A stretch of 64,000 bases of DNA from NCBI GenBank assembly GCA_025201365.1, contig JAIXMF010000021.1:248001-312000 (forward strand), read 5' to 3'. The stretch is from Syncephalis plumigaleata (Eukaryota > Zoopagomycota > Zoopagomycetes > Zoopagales > Piptocephalidaceae). The notes beneath the pieces are model-generated. The model was not told the origin of the DNA. It did no database searches and was given only the letters and a program-made list of their open reading frames with translations. Every line of letters starts with the position of its first letter. The first letter of the stretch is position 1. Made by a program: the position numbers and the translations under genes. Below are positions 38,341 to 52,100 of the stretch, in pieces.

Positions 38341-39346
38341 GAATGTCAAATGATTAGCAGGATCATCGTCATCATCATTATCATCATGATTAATAATAAT
38401 AAAATTAACATTCATTATTATTGTTGCTCATATGACACTTGGGATCATGCAGTGTAATGCAGACTTTGACATATGACGTTGTCAGACATGAGAAATGAAT
38501 AATGCAACGCACACATGAACATCAATAACTATACGGTGATGATGATATAACAGAGATAAGCTAATAGAAGGTTGCATTGCCAGACATTGTCCTACATGTC
38601 AATTGCATTCTCGTGTTACCTGTGTAATCATATGGTTGTAAATTGTGGATCCACTCATTGAACGCAAGATGATTCATGTCATCTACGTTCAGTTGTCAAT
38701 TTTAACAGAGTGATGACATCATGTTATACAGCTTGATAACAGCAAGAAAGATACGTTAACGACATAGTCTATTGCTATGATAACGAGTATGCTTATGACG
38801 TAGATTAGGATAACAGTGCAATCTATTGCATAACAATGAATTGTGTATTATGACATTTTGAGTTGCGGATACTCCATGTTCACCCTGCATGTTGGATCTA
38901 TCTCGCTCATTCCCTACGTTGGAATACCAAAGGAACAATCGCAAAGTGCTGTGGGACCTCAATTTGAGGTAGGAGCGGTAATCTTGTTACTACTCAAATA
39001 CCATTATCAATGTTCATATTGACCACCTGATACTGTACGGCATAAGCAGATGACCTTGTGTAATATGAAATTGATGACATACGCTTATTACACATTACAG
39101 TCACATTAGAGTTACTGTCCCTTTAATTATCACCGAGGCACCGTTAATCATAATAATAAATAAACCATATACTTGTTTCTATAATACGATAACATATAAA
39201 TAAACATGAAAATAGCTACTCAACTTCACGACTAGTTAACCTTATCTGACGACATCTCCATTCACGATCACTCAACTGCAACAAGTCACAAACTCATTGC
39301 TGATTTTTCTTGAACAACTTTTACAAGCTAACATCATCAAGTCAAT
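38341..39346. other. Intergenic, no gene seen
   Basis: One kb of AT-rich sequence between the SDR and subtilisin genes. The minus frame at 38756-38962 lacks family features. The last 200 bases probably hold the subtilisin promoter. Confidence 0.5.
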
Positions 39347-40533
39347 ATGAAACTCACACTATCTATTTATGCCGCGTGCATTATACTCCCAAGCTTACTC
39401 CTAGGTGTACAGGGCTCGATACCAGTGAGGGCTCGTCCGCCACCAATACCACTGCCACATCACCCGATGTGAAAGATGCGTATATTGTCAAGTTACGAGC
39501 TGGTTCGGATGTCACCAAGTTCTTCGCCGCTCACAATGGTTTGATAGCCGACACCGGCAAGGTGCACTACACTTACAAGCAGGAGAGCTTCCAAGGTTTC
39601 GCGGGTAAACTCACGGCTGAACAAGTGGCAACCCTGAAATCCGACAATAGTGTCGAGTATATCGAGCCGCAACAAGTCATGCGAATTGCCGTCGAGCATC
39701 AAAGCAATCCACCTAGCTGGGGTCTGCCACGCATCTCAAATCGTAATGCCGGCAACAATCAAGACTACATCTATCCGAGTTCGGCCGGTGCCGGCACCGA
39801 GATCTGGGTGGTCGACACCGGTATTAATGCGAATCATGAGGATTTCGGTGGTCGTGCCAGAATGATGGTCAGCTTCATCGAGGGCGAGGCCGTAACTGAT
39901 CTTAATGGTCATGGCACGCATGTCGCAGGCACTACTGCCGGTAACGCTTACGGTGTGGCCAAGAGGGCTCGAGTCTATGGCGTCAAAGTGTTAAGCGGAG
40001 GTGGTCAGGGCACCAATGCTGGTGTTATCGCCGGTATCCAGTATGTGGTGCAAAATGCACGTCGTAACAAGGCAGTCATCAACATGTCGCTATCGGGTGG
40101 CAGGTCACGAGCAGTCGACGACGCGGTTAATGCAGCGGTCAACGCAGGTATTGCCGTAGTGGTGGCTGCCGGTAATGAACAATCGGACGCTTGTGGTAGT
40201 TCACCTGCCGGTGCTGATTACGCGTTCACCGTGGCTGCCAGCAATATCAACAATCAAGAGGCTTCCTTCTCGAATTATGGCAGATGCGTGAATATCTACG
40301 CACCTGGTGTGAATATCAAATCATTATGGAATAGCAGTAACACTGCCACCAACACCATCTCCGGTACTTCCATGGCATCACCACATGTAGCGGGTGTGGC
40401 CGCTCTTTTCATGAGTGACTGGAACTATAATAGCATTCCAGATTTATACAATGACATAATCAATCATTCTACCAAGAATGTCATTACCAATCCAAGTAGA
40501 GATACGGTCAATCAATTGGTATACAATCGATAA
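39347..40533 (+). CDS. Secreted subtilisin-like serine protease (S8A, proteinase K type)
   Basis: Single exon. [20 protein letters not shown] is a signal peptide. Next is an I9 propeptide ([20 protein letters not shown] ... [12 protein letters not shown]), then the mature protease. The catalytic triad is Asp in [11 protein letters not shown], His in [10 protein letters not shown] and Ser in [12 protein letters not shown], with the oxyanion Asn in VVAAGNEQ. Length, about 395 residues, is typical of the cuticle-degrading/proteinase K group, which digest external protein. The signal peptide and the rest sit in different frames. A G run near 39410 is one base short, most likely a base-call error, so the true start is 39347. 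Confidence 0.95.
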
Positions 40534-40734
40534 GAGAGATGAGATGAGAATATTGCGAATCAATAACGAATGCTATCTTATAACAATAAATAAGTGTTTC
40601 TATTTGTTATCACAATTGTTGCTTCTTGCATTAAATACATTGATATTCAAGGATAACTCGTAGTTAAAATAGGTAAACAACAATATCACTAGTTTAATAG
40701 AACACACACACTTTCTAGTTGTCCATCCATTTGT

Positions 40735-44090
<3,356 letters not shown>

Positions 44091-44193
44091 AAGACTATTG
44101 TCAAGAACAAATGGTATAAGAGATATATGGAAATATAAGTTGGATATTAAGAGATAACAATGAAATGTCGATTTATTACTAGATTGTATTATA

Positions 44194-44219
44194 CAGGCTT
44201 TTTCCATCCAATTTGCGCA
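44194..44219 (+). repeat. Left terminal inverted repeat of the Fanzor element
   Basis: Begins CAGGC directly after TA, then continues TTTTTCCATCCAATTTGCGC. It is the reverse complement of 48163-48188 except at its fourth and fifth bases. Confidence 0.85.
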
Positions 44220-44289
44220 GTTAGCTTTCTGTTTTTACGAATAAATAATAGTTAACACTTACAGTATTGCTACCCCGTATTTTTTTTGA

Positions 44290-44307
44290 GGATTGACGAT
44301 ACAATCC
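44290..44307 (-). ncRNA. Hairpin just past the Fanzor stop; candidate omega-RNA part
   Basis: GGATTG, a six-base loop ACGATA, then CAATCC form a perfect 6-bp stem starting three bases beyond the Fanzor stop codon. In known Fanzor and TnpB loci the guide RNA is made from the 3' end of the gene into the element end. Here only about 115 bases separate stop and element end. The hairpin is seen; the RNA is inferred. Confidence 0.35.
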
Positions 44308-44309
44308 GG

Positions 44310-46605
44310 TTAATTCGTTTTTTGATGTTTGTGTTCCTCTTGATCTTGCTCATCTTGATCTTGATCTTCATTTAGTGAATGCTTGGCGGATGTACTAGGC
44401 TCAGGAGGAGAAACACACTCGTTGAATTGTGTTGGAATAGGTTGTCCTTACGAACACTGCGAATAATCTGAATAAAATTCAGACATGCGCCATATCCCGA
44501 TTCCAAACGATGATCGTATCTGTTAAATTCCGGTCCTCTTTATAATCCACCTCCAGCTTGCCCTCTCGCTTCTTCTTGGCCTTTATATCTTTCATGGCTT
44601 TATTACAAGTTTGATGTGTGCATCTAATAAAATAATTAATTAATATATCATGATAAATTGCAAAGTGTAATAAATTGTACTTACCTTAAAAGACCATGAC
44701 AGATAATTTTATGACTGTCTTCATGTTGCTTCGACCGAGGATTCGCGACTGGCTTGAATTTCTCGAGGGTGGGATTGTTGCAGGCTGGGCAGCACTTGCT
44801 GGTCTTATGCTCGTCGATTAGAAAGACTTTAAACCCATGTCGTTTCAAAAGCCTTCTAAAGCCAATACCACGTATGGGCTCGTGATATTTGGTGTGAGGA
44901 GCGGACCAGTTCCCCATCACAAATGCTGCATCCCTATCGAACTTCTTCCTTAAGTCATCAATCAGCTTTTGATCACTTTGCTGCTTGCTGATGTAGGCTG
45001 AAAGCTTCAACTTCCTGAAGAGAGGATGTTGGGTAGAATGGGTGGTGGGATCGGTGGTGGGCTCAGCGGCAGAATCGGTGGTGAGATCGGTGGTGGTAGG
45101 ACGGGTGGCGGGATCGGTGATGGGGAGGGTGAGAGTATCACGGTAAAAGCTGGTGAGAACATCTGTGTGCTGTGATCGATACTTCAGATATTTCTTATAA
45201 TTCACCAGTGATACAGTGTTGCCCTGGGCTTTTGAAAGAGCTGCCTCGGCATCCAGCACCGCCTGATTCCCCTTCTTGCAGTCATCGCGAATCCTGCGGT
45301 ATTCCTTCGTCCTCCGCATCTTGTCTTGATGTAGTTTCGTGTACTGATATTTGCGCTTCTCTTCCACCGTCGAGTTTTCGTGTACACAAAACAGTAAGTT
45401 TCTTCTTCCCGGGTCCACCGCCACGCATTTGCCGTCGATTGCCTTGTGATCATCAGCTTTTAATTTACTGATATACGGGAAGGGATCCTTTGCTGATTTC
45501 GCTCCCCCTTCCTCGGTGACCTTCTCGATGCCCTTTTTGATGACCGTGACACCAACGCCATCGGTCTCAATCGAGCCAGAAAACTTGAGTTCACCACCCT
45601 TTTGCTTTCTAAGTGGCTTTGACTTAAGGTTCACGGCTTCGTCCCAATATTCATCCATATGGTCCATATTCTCAAACTTGCGTCCTAATATGTTGCGGCA
45701 AAGAATAACGGTGTCGATATGGACGTAGCATGGCGAGAAGGATCGGCGCAGGGGGAAGCAGTTGAAAGCCTTCAAATGGATGCGAGGGAACACGCGCGCA
45801 AGCTCAAAGAACGCCTTAAAGTGCTTCACCGGTTTTCCTTACAGTCGTAATAAAGGCCGTTTTTACCAAATTCGTAACGTTTATCATAAGCATTTAAAAC
45901 ATTTTTGAATTTGCTGAATGCTCTGGTAAATGTGCGATCCTTTTTAGCCAACGCTTCAATCCCCCCTCGGTGTACCATCGCTAGCTTGAACTCTTTTGCT
46001 GGATCAGTGATTGCTCTAGTTCTCGCGCGAAGCTCATCAGCTTTTACATCCTCGGGCAATTCCTTCTTCATATCCTTTAGCATCTCCTTCCTCATATCCT
46101 TTAGCTTCTCCTTGACATCGAAAAACTTGTTAATAGCGCGTCGAAGAAATCGCCAAAGCGCAATCGGACGTTGTTGGTGTAAGCAACGTACATCTTTGTT
46201 GCCTCGTAAGCAGCTGACTGATGGCATAGGCTAAACCGGCGGTTGATAGTCAGTAAGTTTAAGGTAGGTTTTGAGATGCTTCTTGATGAATTTGCGATAT
46301 CGAACCGTTTTTTCTTTGGGTGTGCTTTTGCGTGTACGCTTGATTAAGGAAAGCCATACTTGTTTGAAGAAGTCTTCACGAATATAATTTTCGAACTTAA
46401 AGTTTCGCTTATTATGTTCTTTAAGGAATATATATTTCGCTAATGCATAAGCATGGAAGGTCGTGGTGTGCACGATGTCTACAAAATCGCGCAAAACATC
46501 GTGATGCTTCTTCCAACCAATGCCGGAGATAGAAGACTTCACAGCCAGAACTCGTTCACTATCGGCAGAAGTAGACGAGCCATGAGTGCCTGGCTGTGAC
46601 GCCAT
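44310..46605 (-). CDS. Fanzor protein (eukaryotic TnpB-family RNA-guided nuclease)
   Basis: Two exons, 44685-46605 and 44310-44623 (donor gtaagt, acceptor ttattag). The start MASQPGTHGS at 46605 is preferred over ATG 46656. The N-terminal ~250 residues are helical and basic. RuvC-I is KCVAVDPGRRNLLFCVHEN (Asp-Pro-Gly-x-x-Asn). The RuvC-II region is FVMGNWSAPHTKYHEPIRG followed by RRLLKRHGFKVFLIDEHKTS, where the Glu of IDEHKTS matches the relocated catalytic Glu described for Fanzors. The zinc ribbon is KCCPAC...IICHGLLRCTHQTC across the intron. RuvC-III is VWNRDMA. A Thr/Pro/Asp-rich insert lies between RuvC-I and II. At least four frame changes split it, like many host genes here, so activity is undecided. 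Confidence 0.9.
45025..45130 (+). repeat. Minisatellite inside the Fanzor gene
   Basis: Degenerate 12-base units close to GATCGGTGGTGG recur about eight times. They encode the TDPATRPTTTDLTTDS-type low-complexity insert between RuvC-I and RuvC-II of the nuclease. Confidence 0.7.
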
Positions 46606-48069
46606 GGATGAAATGGAATAGTATTCAATGGAATAGCAGTATGTTAAAACGAGCACAGTTACAATATGAAGGGTTAATTAATCTTTTATTTTATTGTAGT
46701 ATAGACGCTTCTTTATATACGTGGCGTGTTGGTAGTACTAACTGCGCGGATCTGATGACGTAGGGGTGAAACGCTCGTGCAGACACATACAGGAAGGGTG
46801 AATCTATTATGGTAAGTAGTATCATTTACAGCGCAACACAGTAATATCGTATCATCTAGTGTCATTGTAGCAATGGTATAACGCCGCTTAGAACACAGCA
46901 ATCGGTAAGCATATAGTAATCTTGTTAATACTTTATTAATGAAGATTCGTTATTAATAAATGGTATAGTTTTGTAATGGATGTTAATATATTCATCTGCT
47001 TCTACTAATGCCTCCATTAACAACTTCCCTTATCTATTTGTTAACACTTGATTAATGGTTTACCTATCCATTCCAAGTATCCATTTCATTGTTGCTTCTC
47101 TTTCCCCTTTCCTTTACTTCATTATCTACATTATTTCCTCCTCCTTTACTTCGTTAACAATGACAATATATTTCCATTCCTCATTATCGACTGATGTATA
47201 AATTGTTAATTTTCTTTATTAGTTAATAAAAACATTCTCTCTCTCTCTCTTTACCAATGCTGTCTTCTTCGTGCTAACTTCTTTTCCCTTGTCATTCAGT
47301 AACACACTTCTTTGTGTCAACTGCATTCTAGTTGTTTCTTTTCTTTTTATTTCCCTTTTCTCTCTCTTTAACAACACGCGCGTACTTCCTCTCAACTATA
47401 TGCTAGTTATTCCTTTTCCTTTTATTTACTATTTACTTTCCCAGTAATACGCGTCTTATTCGTGTCATTCACATTCCACTTACTCCTCTTTCACTTTAAC
47501 ATACACACTCCCAATAGCAGCTATTCTGCATACTATCTCTATGTCTTTATTTATCTCTTTGTTTTCCCCTTGCTCTAACCTATCTACATGCTCACTTGTC
47601 GTTATTATTAGTATAGCAATAAGCATTGTTTATTGTTCGTTCTAGTCCTTTGTTTCCTATCACTGTCCTGCTTATTTATCAATGTTTAAGCGTTCACTGT
47701 TCTCGTTGTAATATGCGCCTTTTACTTTTACCACTCTTCTCCGTCATCTGTTTGTATGCCACCATTACGTCATGCTTTTATTTTGTATTTTCATTTGTTT
47801 ACTGCCATCTACATACTCTATCTACCTACAAGCATACACTGCTTCTTCGAATAAACTGGCATACGTGTTCATGCACCCTTCCTTGCTCATTCTTTGTTCA
47901 TTCGTGACAAGTCAGTCATTCTACTAACTACTGCTTGTTTATTACATTGTTTATCGTGTATTCTATTTGTTCACTCGTTGCTCTCTATGCACTCAATTGT
48001 AAGTACTATCATCATTGTTTATCTACCATGCTAATCAATAGTCACTTGTAAGTACATGACATTAATATA

Positions 48070-48142
<73 letters not shown>

Positions 48143-48162
48143 TGCAAACGTTAAAGGATAAA
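46606..48162. other. Noncoding right half of the Fanzor element
   Basis: From about 46970 to 48060 the plus strand is strongly pyrimidine-rich (CTTTTC, TTCCTC, TCTCTCTC blocks). The frames inside, such as 47626-47907, are Leu/Ser/Cys/Phe-rich products of that bias. No transposase catalytic pattern was seen. The Fanzor promoter should lie in 46606-46970. Confidence 0.55.
48063..48144 (-). repeat. 61-base T run between 10-bp direct repeats
   Basis: TAATATATTG at 48063-48072 and again at 48135-48144 enclose TA plus about 61 T. On the minus strand this is a long poly(A) between what look like target-site duplications. It resembles the footprint of a retroposition event that left almost only the poly(A) tail. 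The translated poly-lysine frame here is an artefact. Confidence 0.55.
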
Positions 48163-48188
48163 TGCGCAAATTGGATGGAAAAACACTG
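48163..48188 (-). repeat. Right terminal inverted repeat of the Fanzor element
   Basis: On the minus strand it starts CAGTG after TA, then TTTTTCCATCCAATTTGCGC, pairing with 44194-44219. The CAGTG start is the common Tc1/mariner terminus. Confidence 0.85.
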
Positions 48189-48190
48189 TA

Positions 48191-49148
48191 TTTTTCTTTT
48201 GTTAAACAACATTTTCAACATTACCACTCCGATAGCTTGTAATTGATATGGCTCGTCATCATCACGTTGTAACACATTGTTGTAGCTTATTATCAATCCT
48301 ATATAAATTTATTTAGTTCATAGTATTCACGTATATATAGTAAAACAAGCCACATGGTAAATCATACTGAACTTGCATCTAATCTTAGTTAGCATCAGTG
48401 AACACTAAAGAATCACGTTGATATTGCACTAAACGTAAGGGAGGAATATCACGTAGCATTAAGTAATAATGAATGGCACTACAACGTGAATAGCCTGTAC
48501 GCTTGTCATTGTTTCACTAATGGCATGGCATGGCACAATGGGTAGAGGGATAGGCAAGCAGGAACCATTGCGTTAATTAGTATTAAAATAGCTACTCCTT
48601 CTAGAAATAAAACTATTAGAACAATGAATAGCAAGCAAATGCATCAATGGTTATTAATAGTTGTTACACTTTTATTCTAATGTCATTGTGTTAGCAGGAC
48701 TATGTCATGTTACTCTTAGTAATTATAGCCGGTTGTAGACTGTGCCCCTCATTCAGTAGAAAGAACAAGTGCTTTGTGCTGATGCCTCAATTGTCGTGCG
48801 TTTCTTTTCCATTCATATGGGTGGTACAACAGATCATACGCACAAGGAGATGCATGGTGGTGTCGAAACCCACACACACACACACACACACACACATTGA
48901 TGATAGCATGTCAAGCCAACAGGCAGGCGTTTATTATCTCTGCCATGACTCTTACGAATAAGTGGAGACCCGTTCAGTGTACCGACACAGCGACAACAAC
49001 AACAGCAACTGCTTCTTCTATCCTATCCTATTCTATTCTATCCTATTCTATTTTATTCTTTAACAGTATTCATCTCACATTTTGCTCATTCATTGCCAAT
49101 ATTATACGACAGTATTCCCCAACTATACGCTAGTGTGCCACTCGCTCA
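48191..49148. other. Intergenic with (CA)n and a pentanucleotide repeat
   Basis: About 960 bases with a (CA)n tract at 48870-48896 and TATCC/TATTC units at about 49019-49056. No gene seen; it probably includes the promoter of the next gene. Confidence 0.5.
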
Positions 49149-52100
49149 ATGACTACAAAACTGAAGCGACTATGGCATCGCGCCTCCATGCGAGTGCCCA
49201 ATGAATCAGGCAAACGCTGGATAAAAGAGAGGACATTCAGCGATTGTAGCGAGTAAGTAAAAGTCATTTATGGAAATACAAATAGACAAAAGAAGCGAAT
49301 AGCACGTTTACTGACTGCGTTTAATACTGATGACAATGGTATATCACCCACTTATAGAGATCCTAACTCGCCTGGCGGATCATTCGATAAAGTTACAATG
49401 TTGAAAAAGGCACTCACGGATGCTGGTCCGCACGGGTTGATATGCTCGTTGACTAATCGTTTTACTCGGCACACGCTACAATTGTGCTGGCATCAAACGA
49501 GCGGACGCCTACTAGAGGATGATCACGCACAACGTCATATTAGTCCGCAGGAATTGTGTGCCTTTGCATCGGTAGCGGTGGACCCGACCTTGGGCAACTG
49601 CAGTGCTCGGGTGTACACCGTAAAACAGGATGTCAATGAGGAGAAATCACATCCTAATAATACGTTCAATAGCGTTGAACTGCCTCGTCCTTCCGCTTTA
49701 AGCCGTTCGCATGATAGCTTGACGACTATCGGCGAGGCGAGCATTCAGGAGGATGCCAGTACGCATAGTGGTAGTACTGCTGCTGCTGCTGCTGCAGGTG
49801 GTGGTATTGGCGGTCTGAGTCACTATAACACACTACCCGAGGGAGGATTAGGACATCGTCGAGTACGTCCTTCACTTGATGGTGGCAAGCATTCTATGCA
49901 TGAAGGTGGTGCGGTAAAGTTACGTGAATCTCGCTTCGAACTCTACTTGCTCATTCACTGGGCACTCGTCTCGGGTGATCGTCCATGTTATACGGCAGAA
50001 TGGGCGATATCTCCTGCTGGTGCTAGCGTGCAAGACTGGCAGGTATGGCAGACATTTGCCGACCAGCTACTACTCGACTGTTGTCCGCAGGGTACAACGG
50101 CGATGCGACGCACGCCACCAGCACTATTCGGACAACGAAGTAATCACGTACTCGTCGCGTATATGACACCGGACGACGTGTCACCCGTCATGATTATGGA
50201 CGTTAAAGAGCAACAGATAGGATCGATGGGCAGCATGGCCACTCGTTCCATGGCCACTCGACAATCGGTATTCGATATGCCTCATTTGGAGTATGGCAAC
50301 ATACTGCCGGTGGTGAATGTGGTAATCGAGAATCAAATGGATGATGTCACCCTCGTACAAGGTAGTACCGTGGCATTACGTTGCTCGTGTCCCTCGTCCG
50401 ACACCTGGCAAACGAGTATCGAGCCGCAACAACACGTTACCGCCACGTATTCGCCACAGAGGATACGCGTGCAGCAGCGGCTATTATGCTATTCAGTATG
50501 GATAAACCATGCGGGCCATGGCTACGTGATCGTCCAACCATCGCTATCCTGTGGCGTATACGTAATGATGTAGTCCACGCGTACATGATGGCAGCCGAGT
50601 GTGGTCGATGGGATGCACTCGTGTTAGATACTCATTTGGAGATTAGTCTACCCACTGCCAATAAAGCATCGGCTAGACACTCGGGTCTACGTTCAGATGC
50701 ACGCCAAACGTCACAGCGTATCCCGTTGGACGAGACGGCAAAGTCACAAGTATCACTAGAGTTGAGCTGGCAAGCCGATGAAGGTATACGCTTAAAGGTG
50801 GTGATATCACATCACAATAATGTAAGTAACTAATAATAGTAATAGGCATAATAATATGCTAACATGTTAAAAAACATAAGTTACCAAGTCGTTCTTCCAC
50901 CGTTGGCAGTGATCATGAACCACCTCGATCTCCAGATGTATTGTCACGTAGTAAGTAGTATCGCATTTGTACACAATTATTATTATTATTATTGCAATGT
51001 TTAATATTTGTATCATTTTGTAGCATCATCTGTTCGCTATCGACATAATGGACGTGTATTGACACGATTAAATGGCACGATTATTCGTACGGCAGTGCCA
51101 CGAGAATTAGCGGCACCCGTATTATTCACCATTAAGATTAATAATCAGCATCAACGATTGAATTTATTCAATGGAAGGATAGTCACCCTAGTGGGCACAC
51201 TAATGTCTACGGCTATTGAACAGCTTGTTGGCGGTCAGGATGGTACGTGTCTACTGTCGCCGGGTATTCATTCGGGGGATATCACAGGATTTATGATATT
51301 CTCCATTTGCAGTGCGTCTAATAACATGCCACTCGACCGTCATCCCTGCTTGATAATCGCGTGGAGAGTGACGGCACACGGTTTGCCGCAAATACTCGTG
51401 CATACAATGCATATCCTGCCTAATCAAGCGGCCATGCTAGTCGAGTCAGAAATGGCCGAACGATTCTTTACTGGACTGGAGAATCAGTTAATCGAATCGG
51501 AAACATTGCAACGATTGATTAAGCTGAACACTCAAGACTCGCTCAGTTTAGCGGTCTACATGAGGAAAGGTAAAGAGGGCGAGGTCACCGGATTAGAGGT
51601 ACTCGCCACGGCTGAACCTATACCACCTGCGGCATTGGCCAGTATGATGGTTAATAATGCCAATCAGTCATCGGGACCAGAGTTAGAGTGTGGAAAAATG
51701 GAGACAAAATCAATTACACCTCCATCATCATCTAATAATAATAATAGTAGCAATAGTAGTAGTAGTAATAGTGAAGCTGACAAGTAAGTAATATATATAT
51801 TATTTCATAGTAATAATAGTTAACAAAGTAACAAATTATCATTAGAGAAACATCTGTTGAGGAGAGTAGTACGGAAAAAGAATCGACTAATGATTCAGTA
51901 CAAATGGAGTCATCAACATCAACATCATCTTGTGGTGTACAGCCGGTAGTAATTACACCCGATGCAAGTCCAACACAAACATTCGAGGACAATGCACAAG
52001 ATGGCATGGATCGTTCCACGCTTACTGGCACTACCACTCCCAATAATATTACGGCTACATCCACCGCGGTACCTACTCCCGTTATGACACCCACTAGTGG

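Larger units (their letters stand above)
44194..48188 (-). mobile_element. Fanzor-bearing DNA transposon with Tc1/mariner-like ends
   Basis: A 3,995-bp unit bounded by 26-bp inverted repeats (44194-44219 and 48163-48188) that match at 24 positions. Each is flanked outside by TA (44192-44193 and 48189-48190). One end starts CAGTG and the other CAGGC. Such ends plus a TA target duplication are the mark of Tc1/mariner elements. The left 2.4 kb holds a Fanzor gene. The right 1.5 kb is noncoding, pyrimidine-rich on the plus strand, and contains a 61-base T run. No transposase was recognised, so the unit is either non-autonomous or moved by a transposase elsewhere. Fanzor genes are known passengers of several eukaryotic transposon classes. 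Confidence 0.8.

Noticed and set aside
46738-46747. CTAACTGCGC, inverse match to GCGCAGTTAG at 44215-44224 next to the left element end
   Set aside because: Only ten bases and partly outside the 26-bp repeat; the pair at 44194/48163 is much longer and TA-flanked, so this was not taken as the element end.
47626-47907. Leu/Cys/Phe-rich plus-strand frame that could be a membrane protein
   Set aside because: Composition follows the local pyrimidine bias; no splice sites or known motif.
48042-48296. Minus-strand frame with a long poly-lysine run
   Set aside because: It is the translation of the 61-base T run and has no other protein features.
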